A stretch of 64,000 bases of DNA from Pseudomonas sp. R28(2017) (GCF_002112505.1 NZ_NEHW01000020.1:20773-84772); one strand, 5' to 3'. Positions 47,336 to 56,064 are shown, counted from the stretch's first letter. Notes: a model not told the origin generated them from the letters alone. Made by a program: numbers and translations.

Positions 47336-47642
47336 GCCAGATGCCCTCGCTGTCTTCATGGCAGTCCAGGGCCTGCAGCATCTCGCCTTCACAGGGGCCC
47401 GCCACGCACTCGCCACTGTCGATCAGAAACAGCGCGCCATGGTGGGCGCAGTGGATCAGGCTGGCGCTGTCGTCAAGAAAGGCGTCTTGCGCCCAGTTCA
47501 GCGGGATGCCGCGATGTGGGCAGCGGTTGCGGTAGAGATGCACCTGACCGTGGCGGCGCACGCCGAACAGGTCGATGCCGTCTACGCTGAAGGCGCGGCT
47601 GTGGCCCTCGGCCAGGGCCGCGGAAGGACAAAGAAAGTGCAT
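47325..47642 (-). CDS. Small Rieske [2Fe-2S] protein
   Basis: A 105-residue single-domain Rieske ferredoxin. The two cluster-binding boxes CPHRG (about residue 43) and CAHHG (about residue 67) supply two Cys and two His. The AFSVDGIDLFGVRRHGQVHLYRN strands precede them. Such stand-alone proteins usually feed electrons to oxygenases, but no oxygenase is adjacent. ATG 47642 (MHFLCPSAAL) is chosen, because the longer frame runs into the Fur-box region. It is divergent from the heme-uptake operon. Confidence 0.88.
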   Translation of the reverse strand: MHFLCPSAALAEGHSRAFSVDGIDLFGVRRHGQVHLYRNRCPHRGIPLNWAQDAFLDDSASLIHCAHHGALFLIDSGECVAGPCEGEMLQALDCHEDSEGIWLTG

Positions 47643-47674
47643 TGCAGGGAAGGCTCGTGAAACAAAGTGATGGC

Positions 47675-47702
47675 TTGACGCCTCAATGCGAATAATTATC
47701 AA
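47675..47702 (+). promoter_or_regulatory. Fur-controlled promoter of the heme-uptake operon
   Basis: TTGACG (47675-47680) and TATCAA (47697-47702) are 16 bp apart. Between and over the -10 lies TGCGAATAATTATCA (47687-47701), matching 12 of the 14 specified bases of the Fur half-site dyad TGATAAT-N-ATTATCA. Iron-loaded Fur would block polymerase here. Confidence 0.75.
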
Positions 47703-47790
47703 ATTGCCCGCATTCGCTGCGCCAGCCGTCTATGGTGCGCAGTTCTGCCGCCCGCCACAAGGCGTGCGGCCCGCCTTCAGAAGGAATCCG

Positions 47791-48666
47791 ATGATGCGCC
47801 GTCCCGCTGCTTTGTTCGCCCTGTGCGCAGCGCTTGTTGTTGCCACCCAGGCCTTGGCCGCCGACCTGCCGCAGCGCTGGGTCAGCGCGGGCGGGGCGCT
47901 GAGCGAGTGGATCAGTGAATTGGGCGGCGAACCACGGCTGGTGGGCGTCGATACCACCAGCCAGCACCCCGAGTCGCTGAAGGCGCTGCCAAGTATCGGT
48001 TATCAGCGCCAGCTGTCGGCCGAAGGCATTCTCAGCCTGCGCCCGGATGTGCTGGTCGGCACCGAAGAAATGGGACCGCCGCCGGTGCTGGCGCAGGTGC
48101 GCAAGGCGGGCGTGCGTGTCGAGCTGTTCTCCAGCCAGGCCGAGCTGGCAGCCGTTGACGAGAACCTCAAGCACCTGGGCGCGTTACTGGGCGCCGAGGC
48201 GAAAGCTGCCCAGTTGACGGCCAGCTATCACCAGCAACTCGAAGCGCTGCACGTGCAGGTGAAGCAGGCCCGGCAGCATCACCAGGTGCCAGGTGTGTTG
48301 CTGTTGGTTGGCCATGCCGGCGCCAAGCCGCTGATTGCCGGGCAAGGCACGGCTGGCGACTGGGTGTTGCGCCAGGCTGGGGCGCGCAACCTGGCTGAGC
48401 ACCAGGGCTACAAGAACTTTTCCAATGAGGCGCTGGCGGCGCTCGACCCGGATGTCGTGGTGTTCTCTGACCGTGCGCTGAGTGGCGAGCAGGCTTTGCA
48501 GGCATTGCTCAAGGAAAACCCGGCACTGGCCGCTTCCCGCGCGGTGCGTGACAAGCGCCTGGTATCGCTCGATCCGACCTTGTTGGTGGGGGGGCTTGGC
48601 CCGCGCCTGCCGACCGCCTTGCAGGCACTGGCGACTGCGTTCTACCCGGCAAGCACTGCTAAATGA
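47791..48666 (+). CDS. hmuT: Heme ABC transporter, periplasmic binding protein
   Basis: A 291-residue class III periplasmic binding protein of the HmuT/PhuT type that delivers heme to the inner-membrane permease. A Sec signal peptide (about residues 1-24, ending ALAAD) precedes two lobes. RWVSAGGALSEWISELGGEPRLVGVDTTSQHPESLKALPSIGYQRQLS is the typical first strand set, LRPDVLVGTEEMGPPPVL the linker approach, and LDPTLLVGGLGPRLP the end. ATG 47791 has AAGGA upstream. A Fur box lies in its promoter. It overlaps the permease gene by four bases (ATGA). Confidence 0.92.
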   Translation: MMRRPAALFALCAALVVATQALAADLPQRWVSAGGALSEWISELGGEPRLVGVDTTSQHPESLKALPSIGYQRQLSAEGILSLRPDVLVGTEEMGPPPVLAQVRKAGVRVELFSSQAELAAVDENLKHLGALLGAEAKAAQLTASYHQQLEALHVQVKQARQHHQVPGVLLLVGHAGAKPLIAGQGTAGDWVLRQAGARNLAEHQGYKNFSNEALAALDPDVVVFSDRALSGEQALQALLKENPALAASRAVRDKRLVSLDPTLLVGGLGPRLPTALQALATAFYPASTAK

Positions 48667-49700
48667 AACAACGGATCCAGCCGCGAACACTGTCTGTTTG
48701 CCTGACATTGCTGTGCCTGCTGGCAATCTGGCTGTCGCTGGCGCTGGGGCCGGTCAGCCTGCCGCTGGTCGATACCCTGCGTGCAGGGCTGCGCCTGTTG
48801 GGTTTGCCCATTGCAGCGGACGGCCTGCAGCAGGCCGAGATGATCCTGGGGCAGATCCGTCTGCCGCGCACCTTGCTGGGGTTGGCCGTGGGCGCGGTAC
48901 TGGCATTGTCGGGTGTGGCCATGCAGGGGCTGTTTCGTAACCCGCTGGCCGACCCAGGTTTGGTGGGTGTTGCCGCCGGAGCGGCGATGGGCGCGGCGGT
49001 GGCCATCGTGGGTGGCAGCTGGCTTGGGGGGATGCCGGAGGTGCTTGCCCCCTACCTGTTGTCGCTGTGTGCCTTCATCGGCGGGCTGGGCGTGACAGCG
49101 CTGGTCTATCGCCTGGGGCGTCGCGACGGTCAGACCAACGTTGCCACGATGTTGCTGGCCGGTGTTGCCATGACGGCGCTGGGCGGTGCTGCCGTCGGCT
49201 TGTTTTCCTACCTGGCCGATGATGCCACCCTGCGCACGCTGACCTTCTGGAACCTAGGCAGCCTCAACGGTGCCAGCTACGAACGCCTTTGGCCTTTGCT
49301 GCTGATCGCAGGCAGTGTGGCGATGTGGTTGCCGCGCCGCGCAAAGGCGTTGAATGCCTTGTTGCTGGGCGAGTCGGAGGCACGGCACCTGGGAGTCGAC
49401 GTGGAGCGGCTCAAGCGCGAACTGGTGTTCTGCACGGCGTTGGGTGTGGGCGCAGCGGTGGCGGCGGCGGGGCTGATCGGTTTCATTGGCCTGGTGGTAC
49501 CCCATCTGGTGCGCTTGCTGGCAGGGCCTGATCATCGGGTGGTACTGCCCGCATCGTTGCTGGCCGGGGGCATACTCATGCTGTTCGCCGACCTTGCGGC
49601 ACGGCTGCTGCTGGCGCCCGCCGAGCTGCCCATCGGTATCGTCACCGCCTTTATCGGTGCTCCGTTCTTCCTGATTCTGCTGATAAGAGGGCGCAGTTGA
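48663..49700 (+). CDS. hmuU: Heme ABC transporter permease
   Basis: A 345-residue inner-membrane FecCD/BtuC-family permease with about ten helices. Family blocks: RLPRTLLGLAVGAVLALSGVAMQGLFRNPLADPGLVGVAAGAAMGAA, then GQTNVATMLLAGVAM, and the ATPase-coupling helix region ATLRTLTFWNLGSLNGA and LLLGESEARHLGVDVERLK. GLIGFIGLVVPHLVRLLAGPDHRVVLPAS closes the core. The ATG overlaps the end of hmuT. The stop shares a base with the ATPase start (TGATG), so the whole operon is translationally linked. Confidence 0.94.
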   Translation: MKQRIQPRTLSVCLTLLCLLAIWLSLALGPVSLPLVDTLRAGLRLLGLPIAADGLQQAEMILGQIRLPRTLLGLAVGAVLALSGVAMQGLFRNPLADPGLVGVAAGAAMGAAVAIVGGSWLGGMPEVLAPYLLSLCAFIGGLGVTALVYRLGRRDGQTNVATMLLAGVAMTALGGAAVGLFSYLADDATLRTLTFWNLGSLNGASYERLWPLLLIAGSVAMWLPRRAKALNALLLGESEARHLGVDVERLKRELVFCTALGVGAAVAAAGLIGFIGLVVPHLVRLLAGPDHRVVLPASLLAGGILMLFADLAARLLLAPAELPIGIVTAFIGAPFFLILLIRGRS

Positions 49701-50467
49701 TGTTGCAGGTCGAAGGGCTGCACCTGAGGCGGGGCAGCAATGACGTGCTGCACGGTATTGATCTGCATCTGAGCCCAGGGCAGGTCGTGGGGGTTCTCGG
49801 CCCCAATGGCGCCGGCAAGAGCAGCCTGCTGGGTGTTTTGTGTGGCGAGTTGGCGCCGGATCGCGGGCAGGTGACCCTGCAAGGCCGGCCGCTGGCTGAC
49901 TGGGCAGGGCAGGCGCGTGCCAGGCGCCTGGCGGTGCTGCCGCAGGTGTCCAGCCTGGGGTTCTCGTTCAAGGTCGAGGAAGTGGCGGCCATGGGGCGCA
50001 TGCCCCACGACACCGGGCAACTGCGTGATGCCGAGATCGTCGAAGCGGCGCTGCAAGCAGCGGATGCGGTTCACCTGGTGGGCCGCAGTTACCTGGCCCT
50101 GTCTGGCGGCGAGCGGCAAAGGGTGCACCTGGCCCGTGTGCTGGCTCAGCTTTGGCCTGGCGAGGAGGGCACCACGCTGTTGCTGGATGAGCCGACGTCG
50201 ATGCTCGATCCGCTGCACCAGCACACGACCCTGGAAGCGGTACGCCGTTTTGCCGACTGCGGCGCCGCTGTGCTGGTGATCCTGCATGACCTGAACCTGG
50301 CGGCGCGCTACTGTGATCGCATCCTGCTGCTCGAAAGCGGGCGCTGCCATGCCTTGGCCACCCCGCAGGAGGTGCTGACGCCAGTGTCACTCAAAGCCGT
50401 TTTCGGTATCGAAGTGCTGGTGCAGGCGCACCCGGAGCGGGGCCACCCGCTGATCATTACCCGCTAG
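49700..50467 (+). CDS. hmuV: Heme ABC transporter ATP-binding protein
   Basis: A 255-residue ABC ATPase energising heme import. Walker A is GPNGAGKSSLLG (about residue 36), the Q loop is in VLPQVSSLGFSF, the signature motif is LSGGERQRVHLARVLAQL (about residue 135), Walker B is TLLLDEPTSMLD and the switch His is in VILHDLNLAARYCDR. ATG 49700 overlaps the permease stop by one base. Its order and size are those of HmuV/PhuV. Confidence 0.95.
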   Translation: MLQVEGLHLRRGSNDVLHGIDLHLSPGQVVGVLGPNGAGKSSLLGVLCGELAPDRGQVTLQGRPLADWAGQARARRLAVLPQVSSLGFSFKVEEVAAMGRMPHDTGQLRDAEIVEAALQAADAVHLVGRSYLALSGGERQRVHLARVLAQLWPGEEGTTLLLDEPTSMLDPLHQHTTLEAVRRFADCGAAVLVILHDLNLAARYCDRILLLESGRCHALATPQEVLTPVSLKAVFGIEVLVQAHPERGHPLIITR

Positions 50468-50479
50468 GAGGCACTGCCC

Positions 50480-51364
50480 ATGGCTCACCCTTTGCTGTGT
50501 GGTTCATTACTGTGCCTGGCGCTGGTGCTGGGTGGCTGTCAGGCCAGCCTGCCGCCGTTGCCGGGCTGGCAGAGCAGCGAAGGGCGGGATAACGCCGAGC
50601 TTGGGCAGATTCGCGATCTGGCCAGTGGACAGGTGATCAGCCCTGAGCAACTGATCGAGGGTTTGGCCGATGCGCCGCGGGTCTTGGTCGGTGAGAAGCA
50701 TGACAACCCGGACCACCACGCCTTGCAGCTGTGGTTGCTGCGGGCGCTGCAGCAACGCCGGGCGCAGGGCAGCCTGCTGCTGGAAATGCTGCAACCCGAG
50801 CAGCAGGTCCGCGTCGATGCGCTCGCGGGGCAGGCGCAACTGCCGCAGGACCTGCCCAAGGCCCTGGCCTGGGAAGACGGCTGGGACTGGCAGCTTTACG
50901 GCCCCATCGTGCGGGAGGCCTTGCAACAGCCCATACCGCTGCTGGCGGCCAACCTGTCACCCGCAGAAATGCGCCAGGCTTATCGACACCCCGTGGTGCT
51001 GCCGGGAACCGAGTCGAATGCACCAGCGGTCAGGGCGGCACTGCTGGAACAGGTAAAGCAGGGGCATTGCGGCCTGCTGCCGGAGAGCCAGCTGCCAGCG
51101 ATGCTGGCGATGCAGCAACAGCGGGATCGGCGCATGGCCGAACGGCTGCTGGCGGCACCGCAGCCGGCCTTGCTGTTTGCCGGTGCGTACCATGCGCGCA
51201 AGGACCTGGGGGTGCCTTTGCACCTCGCCGACCTGGGCGCGAAGGGCGTGAGCAAGGTAGTGCTGCTGGTCGAGGCGGGCGAACAGGTCGAGCCCGGGAT
51301 GGCCGACTATGTCTGGTACACGGCGGCGATGCCTGAGCAGGACTACTGCGCCCAGCTGAGGTAG
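50480..51364 (+). CDS. ChaN-family heme-binding lipoprotein
   Basis: A 294-residue outer-membrane-type lipoprotein with a lipobox LVLGGCQAS (Cys about residue 20). The ChaN/PhuW-like domain shows RVLVGEKHDNPDHHALQLWLLRAL near residues 67-90, which contains conserved His and Glu, and LLFAGAYHARKDLGVPLHL near the C terminus. ChaN of Campylobacter binds heme and is iron-regulated; membership here rests on those blocks. It follows the ATPase by 12 bp and is the last gene of the heme operon. The TonB receptor for heme is not in the window. Confidence 0.87.
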   Translation: MAHPLLCGSLLCLALVLGGCQASLPPLPGWQSSEGRDNAELGQIRDLASGQVISPEQLIEGLADAPRVLVGEKHDNPDHHALQLWLLRALQQRRAQGSLLLEMLQPEQQVRVDALAGQAQLPQDLPKALAWEDGWDWQLYGPIVREALQQPIPLLAANLSPAEMRQAYRHPVVLPGTESNAPAVRAALLEQVKQGHCGLLPESQLPAMLAMQQQRDRRMAERLLAAPQPALLFAGAYHARKDLGVPLHLADLGAKGVSKVVLLVEAGEQVEPGMADYVWYTAAMPEQDYCAQLR

Positions 51365-51401
51365 GAGCGGCCGCCCGGCATTGAAGAGGAAACCTGCGGG
51401 C

Positions 51402-51515
51402 AAAAAAAGACCCGGCAAAATGCCGGGTCAATAACCGTGATTAGCCTGATGAGGAGATAATCTGAGAGTCCGAACCAGGGGCTCTTAGCTTATCCAACCA
51501 GTCTCGCGACCAGTT
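51402..51515 (-). ncRNA. prrF: PrrF small RNA (iron-sparing, Fur-regulated)
   Basis: An RNA of about 114 nt starting AACTGGTCGCGAG (51515). It contains the PrrF core read on the - strand as AGATTATCTCCTCATCAGG then CTAATCACGG (about 51463-51434). It ends in GACCCGGCA-TTT-TGCCGGGTC plus seven Ts (51429-51402). PrrF RNAs base-pair with mRNAs of iron-using proteins and repress them under iron starvation. A Fur box covers its promoter. I cannot tell whether this is prrF1 or prrF2; a second copy is not in the window. Its terminator lies between it and the convergent heme operon. Confidence 0.92.
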
Positions 51516-51517
51516 GT

Positions 51518-51549
51518 GATAATCATAACGATTCTCATTACAGCGTCAA
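51518..51549 (-). promoter_or_regulatory. prrF promoter with overlapping Fur box
   Basis: On the - strand TTGACG (51549-51544), 16 bp, TATGAT, then 6 bp to the predicted start at 51515. GATAATCATAACGATTCTC (+ strand 51518-51536) matches the 19-bp Fur consensus at 15 positions and covers the -10 region and spacer. Confidence 0.85.
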
Positions 51550-51563
51550 TCCCCTTCGTGCTT

Positions 51564-51842
51564 TTATTTCATGTTTTTTTGCATGGGGCATTTCGCATCG
51601 AGTTGTTGATTGAGTGCTTCCTTGCGTTCGGCCGGCAAATCGTTCCAGTGCATGTCCAGCAAAGCACCTTCAATGGCGTACAACAGCACCTTCGACGCCC
51701 GGAATCCTCGTGTTTTCACGGCCTGGTAGGCACCCACGGCGCCCAACCGGCGCAAGTCCGATGCACTGTGGATACCGGCCGCATGCAACCACTGCGCAGA
51801 GGTCTTGCCAAGATTCTTCAGATGCTGCAATTCATCGTTCAT
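51564..51842 (-). CDS. TfoX C-terminal-domain protein
   Basis: A 92-residue protein consisting only of the TfoX/Sxy C-terminal domain: LKNLGKTSAQWLHAAGIHSASDLRRLGAVGAYQAVKTRGFRASKVLLYAIEGALLDMHWNDLP is that helical domain, which has a helix-hairpin-helix-like start. The N-terminal domain of full-length competence regulators is missing, so a role in competence is doubtful. It is upstream of prrF on the same strand. The 192-bp gap beyond it to the next gene contains a REP-related hairpin and nothing else that I recognise. Confidence 0.85.
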   Translation of the reverse strand: MNDELQHLKNLGKTSAQWLHAAGIHSASDLRRLGAVGAYQAVKTRGFRASKVLLYAIEGALLDMHWNDLPAERKEALNQQLDAKCPMQKNMK

Positions 51843-51973
51843 CGAGCCTCCTTGCGATGGCTGAACGGGTCTAGGGGATAAATCGCGAGCAGGTCAGAGA
51901 GGAGTGTAGCGGGGGTTGGGAAATGCGCGGCCTTTTGCCATCGGGGGCGACGAGCTGACAGGAGCAGCCTGTG

Positions 51974-52016
51974 CCGGCCTCTCGCGGGTGAATCGGGGCG
52001 CCCGCGAAGAGGCCGG
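51974..52016. repeat. REP-related hairpin after the kinase-fusion gene
   Basis: CCGGCCTCTCGCGGG (51974) and CCCGCGAAGAGGCCGG (52001) form a long inverted repeat (one extra base). It lies 19 bp past the stop of the - strand gene and could serve as its terminator. Confidence 0.6.
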
Positions 52017-52034
52017 TACAGAAAAGCGGAGGAC

Positions 52035-53597
52035 TTACAGGCCTGGCAGGCGCTGGCGAATCTGCTCGATCACCTGGTCCATGCCGCTGGCTTCCTGGGT
52101 ATCGATGCGGGTGCTGTGTACCCGTTCCTCGGCCTCCAGTGGTTCACGGCTGGCCTGCTGGGCCTTGACCACTTCCAGGGTGGCATCCGACGGGTCGCTG
52201 TTCTCGGCCTGGCGCTGTTCCAGCCAGCTGGCGATCACCGCTTCCGGGGCGTGGCAGTCGAGGATCAGGAACGGCACGCCGGTCTCGCTGGCCACGGCTG
52301 CGGCGGCCTGGCGCTGTTCAGCCTTGAGGTAGGTGGCATCGAGCACCACCGGGAAGCCGGCACGCAAGATCGTCGCCGCCAGTTCATGCAGGCGCTGGTA
52401 GGTCGCCACGCTGGCGTCCTGGCCATAGATGCCGGCAGCGAGCTGCCCCTCATTCTGTTGCGGCTGCGCACCGAACAGGCGCTTGCGCTCCACGTCCGAG
52501 CGCAGGCGAACCGCGCCCAGCGCCTCGACCAGGCGCATGGCCACGTGGCTCTTGCCCACCGCCGACACACCATGGGTGATGGCCAGCAGGCGGGAAGGGA
52601 TGGCGCTGTAGCTTTCCGCCAGGTTGGCGTAGTTGCGGTAGGTGCGCAGGGTGGTGGCGCGTTGCACGCCGTCGGCATCGGCCGACAGGCTGAACAGGGC
52701 GACCTTGGCCCGTACCAGTGCACGGTAGGCCTTGTAGAAGTTGAGCACTTCCAGGCCTTCGTAGTCGCCGGTCAGCTCCAGGTACTGGCTGACGAAGCGT
52801 CGTGCCAGGCACTTGAGGCCGCGATCTTCCAGGTCCATGGCGAGGAAGCCGGTGTCGGCCCACACATCGGTCTTGCGGAAGGGTTCGTTGAACTCGATGC
52901 AGTCGAAGATCACGACCTTGCCATCGATCACGGTAGCGTTGCCCAAATGGATGTCGCCATGGCATTCGCGGATGAAGCCATTGGCCTTGCGCGCCGCGAA
53001 CAGGCCCTGCAGGCGTTCGAAACTGCTGCGTGCCCAGGCTTGCAGGTTGTCCAGTTGCTGCAGGTCGGCCTTGTCACTGAGGAACGGGCGGATCTGCTCG
53101 AAGTTCTGCTCGACCGGGGCCATGACGCTTTCAGGCGAGCCATACGGCTGATCGGCGGGCACTTGCGGTGTCTGCAGGTGGAATTCGGCAATCTGCCGGG
53201 CCATCTGGTCGATGTGGCTGGTGTCCAGCTCGCCATTGGCCTGCAGGGTGTTGAGCATCTGGCCCTGGGGGAACTGGCGCATCTTCAGCATGTATTCGAT
53301 CGCTTCGCCGTCACCGCCGATCTGTGGCGCGTCGGCACTGCCGGTGATCGGCAGGACTTCAAGGTACAGGCCTTCAGTCAGGCGCTGGTTCAGGCGCAAC
53401 TCTTCGTTACAGAAGTGCTGGCGCTGGCCCAGGTTGGTGAAGTCGAGGAAGCCGAAGTTCATCGGCTTCTTGATCTTGTAGGCGTACTCGCCGGTGAGCA
53501 GGACCCAGGAGATGTGCGTCTCGATGAGCTGGAACCCGTCCACGGGATGAGGGTACAGGGCAGGGTTCTGCAACGCGTTGATCAAGGCTTGGCTCAC
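52035..53597 (-). CDS. Aminoglycoside phosphotransferase-like / P-loop kinase fusion protein
   Basis: A 520-residue two-domain protein. Residues about 1-320 resemble a phosphotransferase (APH/ChoK fold): EYAYKIKKPMNFGFLDF holds the ATP-site Lys, ECHGDIHLGNATVIDGKVVIFDCIEFNEPFRKTDVWADTGFLAMDLEDRG holds the HGDxHxxN catalytic loop and the IDxxE-like metal site. Residues about 330-520 are a P-loop kinase (AAA_33/zeta-like) with ITHGVSAVGKSHVAMRL as Walker A and VVLDATYLKAEQRQAA. GTG 53597 has AAGGA six bases upstream and gives MSQALINALQ; longer frames add non-family residues. Its substrate is unknown. It is divergent from mrcB across 117 bp. Confidence 0.85.
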   Translation of the reverse strand: MSQALINALQNPALYPHPVDGFQLIETHISWVLLTGEYAYKIKKPMNFGFLDFTNLGQRQHFCNEELRLNQRLTEGLYLEVLPITGSADAPQIGGDGEAIEYMLKMRQFPQGQMLNTLQANGELDTSHIDQMARQIAEFHLQTPQVPADQPYGSPESVMAPVEQNFEQIRPFLSDKADLQQLDNLQAWARSSFERLQGLFAARKANGFIRECHGDIHLGNATVIDGKVVIFDCIEFNEPFRKTDVWADTGFLAMDLEDRGLKCLARRFVSQYLELTGDYEGLEVLNFYKAYRALVRAKVALFSLSADADGVQRATTLRTYRNYANLAESYSAIPSRLLAITHGVSAVGKSHVAMRLVEALGAVRLRSDVERKRLFGAQPQQNEGQLAAGIYGQDASVATYQRLHELAATILRAGFPVVLDATYLKAEQRQAAAAVASETGVPFLILDCHAPEAVIASWLEQRQAENSDPSDATLEVVKAQQASREPLEAEERVHSTRIDTQEASGMDQVIEQIRQRLPGL

Positions 53598-53714
53598 GGG
53601 AAATCCTTCCGGCGTCAGGGAATTCGAAAGCGCCATTATGGTCAATGGTGCCGTCCCTGCCTACCGCCAGAGGGCGCCTGCCTACCCTTTATAAAGTGCG
53701 TATAATCCGCCGCC

Positions 53715-56036
53715 ATGACTCGAACCCGAAATCCTCGTACCCCTCAGAAACGCCCGACCGGCCGCTCGCGCGCCTGGCTGGGCTGGGCGTTGAAGCTCAG
53801 CCTGGTCGGCCTGGTGATCGTCGCCGGCTTCGCGGTTTACCTCGATGCCATCGTCCAGGAGAAGTTCTCCGGCAAGCGCTGGACCATCCCGGCCAAGGTG
53901 TATGCCCGGCCGTTGGAGCTGTTCTCCGGCCAGAAACTGAGCAAGAACGACTTCCTCACCGAGCTCGATGCCCTCGGCTACCGGCGTGAAAGCGCGGCCA
54001 ACGGCCCGGGCGCGGCGGCGGTCAACGGCAATACCGTCGACCTCAACACCCGTGGCTTCCAGTTCTACGAGGGCATGGAGCCTGCGCAGTTCGTGCGCGT
54101 GCGCTTCTCCGGCGACTATGTGGCAGACCTTGCCGGTGCCAATGGCAAGAAGCTCGACGTGGTACGTCTCGAGCCGCTGATGATCGGCGGTATCTACCCG
54201 AAGAACCTCGAAGACCGCATCCTGATCAAGATCGACCAGGTGCCGCCCTACCTGCTCGAGACCCTGGTCGCTACAGAGGACCGGGACTTCTACAGCCACT
54301 TTGGTGTATCGCCCAAGTCCATCGCCCGCGCCATGTGGGTCAACACCTCGGCCGGCTCGATGCGCCAGGGCGGCAGTACCCTGACCCAGCAGCTGGTGAA
54401 GAACTTCTACCTGACCAGCGAACGTAGCCTGAGCCGCAAGCTGACCGAAGCGATGATGGCCGTGCTGTTGGAGATGCACTACGACAAGCGCGAAATCCTC
54501 GAGGCCTACCTCAACGAAGTGTTCGTCGGCCAGGATGGCCAGCGCGCGGTGCATGGCTTCGGTCTGGCCAGCCAGTTCTTCTTCAGCCAGCCGCTGTCCG
54601 AGCTGAAACTGCACCAGATCGCCTTGCTGGTCGGCATGGTCAAGGGCCCTTCTTACTACAACCCGCGGCGTTACCCTGACCGTGCGCTGGCGCGACGTAA
54701 CCTGGTGCTCGACCTGGTGGCCGAGCAGGGCGTGGCCAGCCAGGCGGAAGTCGATGCGGCGAAGAAGATGCCACTGGGCGTGACCAAGCGCGGCAGCCTC
54801 GCCGACAGCTCCTTCCCGGCCTTCCTTGACCTGGTCAAGCGTCAGCTGCGCCAGGACTACCGCGACGAAGACTTGACCGAAGAAGGCCTGCGCATCTTCA
54901 CCAGTTTCGACCCGATCCTTCAGATGAAAGCCGAAACCTCCATGGCCGAAACCTTCAAGCGCCTGGCCGGGCGCAAAGGTGCCGACGAGGTGGAATCGGC
55001 GATGGTCGTGACCAACCCGGAAACCGGCGAAGTGCAGGCACTGATCGGCAGCCGCCAGTCCGGCTTTGCCGGCTTCAACCGTGCCATCGACGCCGTGCGG
55101 CCGATCGGTTCGCTGGTCAAGCCGGCGGTCTACCTGACCGCATTGGAACAGCCAAGCAAGTACACCCTGACCAGCTGGGTGCAGGACGAGCCATTCTCGG
55201 TCAAGGGGGCCGACGGCCAGGTGTGGCGCCCGCAGAACTATGACCGGCGCTCGCACGGTACGATCTACCTGTACCAGGGCCTGGCCAACTCGCTGAACCT
55301 GTCGACCGCGAAACTCGGCCTGGAAGTGGGTGTGCCGAACGTGATCAAGACCATCGGCCGCCTCGGCGTCAACGTCGACTGGCCGGCCTTCCCGGCGATG
55401 CTGCTGGGCGCTGGTGGCATGTCGCCGATGCAGGTCGCGACCATGTACCAGACCATCGCCAACGGTGGCTTCAACACGCCGATGCGCGGCATCCGCAGCG
55501 TGCTGACCGCCGAAGGCGAACCGCTCAAGCGCTACCCGTTCCAGATCCAGCAGACCTTCGACCCGGGCTCCATCTACCTGGTGCAGAACGCCATGCAGCG
55601 GGTGATGCGCGAGGGTACCGGCCGCTCGGTATACAACGTGCTGCCGAGTTCGCTGACCCTGGCGGGCAAGACCGGTACCAGCAACGATTCGCGCGACAGC
55701 TGGTTCTCCGGCTTCAGCCAGGATCTGCTGGCAGTGGTGTGGATGGGGCGTGACGATAACGGCAAAACGCCATTTACCGGTGCCACCGGCGCCTTGCAGG
55801 TCTGGACCAGCTTCATGAAGAAGGCCGACCCGCTGCCGCTGGACATGCCGCAGCCCGACAACGTGGTGCAGGCATGGATCGATCCCTACAGCGGTCATGG
55901 CTCCGACAGAAGCTGTCCGGGAGCCGTGCAGATGCCGTATATTCGCGGCAGCGAACCGCCCGCCGGTGCAACCTGCGGCGGCGAGCAGAATCCCGTAGAG
56001 TCGGTCATGGACTGGGTCAAGGGCTGGATGAACTGA
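53715..56036 (+). CDS. mrcB: Penicillin-binding protein 1B (bifunctional peptidoglycan synthase)
   Basis: A 773-residue class A PBP anchored by one membrane helix (about residues 25-47). UB2H-type domain residues 60-160 precede the GT51 glycosyltransferase (TEDRDFYSHFGVSPKSIARA, with its Glu, then GGSTLTQQLVKNFYL and RKLTEAMMAVLLE). The transpeptidase has SxxK as GSLVKP (about residue 467), SxN as SLNLS and KTG as AGKTGTSND (about 650). It extends glycan strands and cross-links them in the periplasm. A lipoprotein gene for its activator follows directly. Confidence 0.97.
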   Translation: MTRTRNPRTPQKRPTGRSRAWLGWALKLSLVGLVIVAGFAVYLDAIVQEKFSGKRWTIPAKVYARPLELFSGQKLSKNDFLTELDALGYRRESAANGPGAAAVNGNTVDLNTRGFQFYEGMEPAQFVRVRFSGDYVADLAGANGKKLDVVRLEPLMIGGIYPKNLEDRILIKIDQVPPYLLETLVATEDRDFYSHFGVSPKSIARAMWVNTSAGSMRQGGSTLTQQLVKNFYLTSERSLSRKLTEAMMAVLLEMHYDKREILEAYLNEVFVGQDGQRAVHGFGLASQFFFSQPLSELKLHQIALLVGMVKGPSYYNPRRYPDRALARRNLVLDLVAEQGVASQAEVDAAKKMPLGVTKRGSLADSSFPAFLDLVKRQLRQDYRDEDLTEEGLRIFTSFDPILQMKAETSMAETFKRLAGRKGADEVESAMVVTNPETGEVQALIGSRQSGFAGFNRAIDAVRPIGSLVKPAVYLTALEQPSKYTLTSWVQDEPFSVKGADGQVWRPQNYDRRSHGTIYLYQGLANSLNLSTAKLGLEVGVPNVIKTIGRLGVNVDWPAFPAMLLGAGGMSPMQVATMYQTIANGGFNTPMRGIRSVLTAEGEPLKRYPFQIQQTFDPGSIYLVQNAMQRVMREGTGRSVYNVLPSSLTLAGKTGTSNDSRDSWFSGFSQDLLAVVWMGRDDNGKTPFTGATGALQVWTSFMKKADPLPLDMPQPDNVVQAWIDPYSGHGSDRSCPGAVQMPYIRGSEPPAGATCGGEQNPVESVMDWVKGWMN

Positions 56037-56064
56037 GCCCTGAGCAGCATTGATGAGGTGTGAA

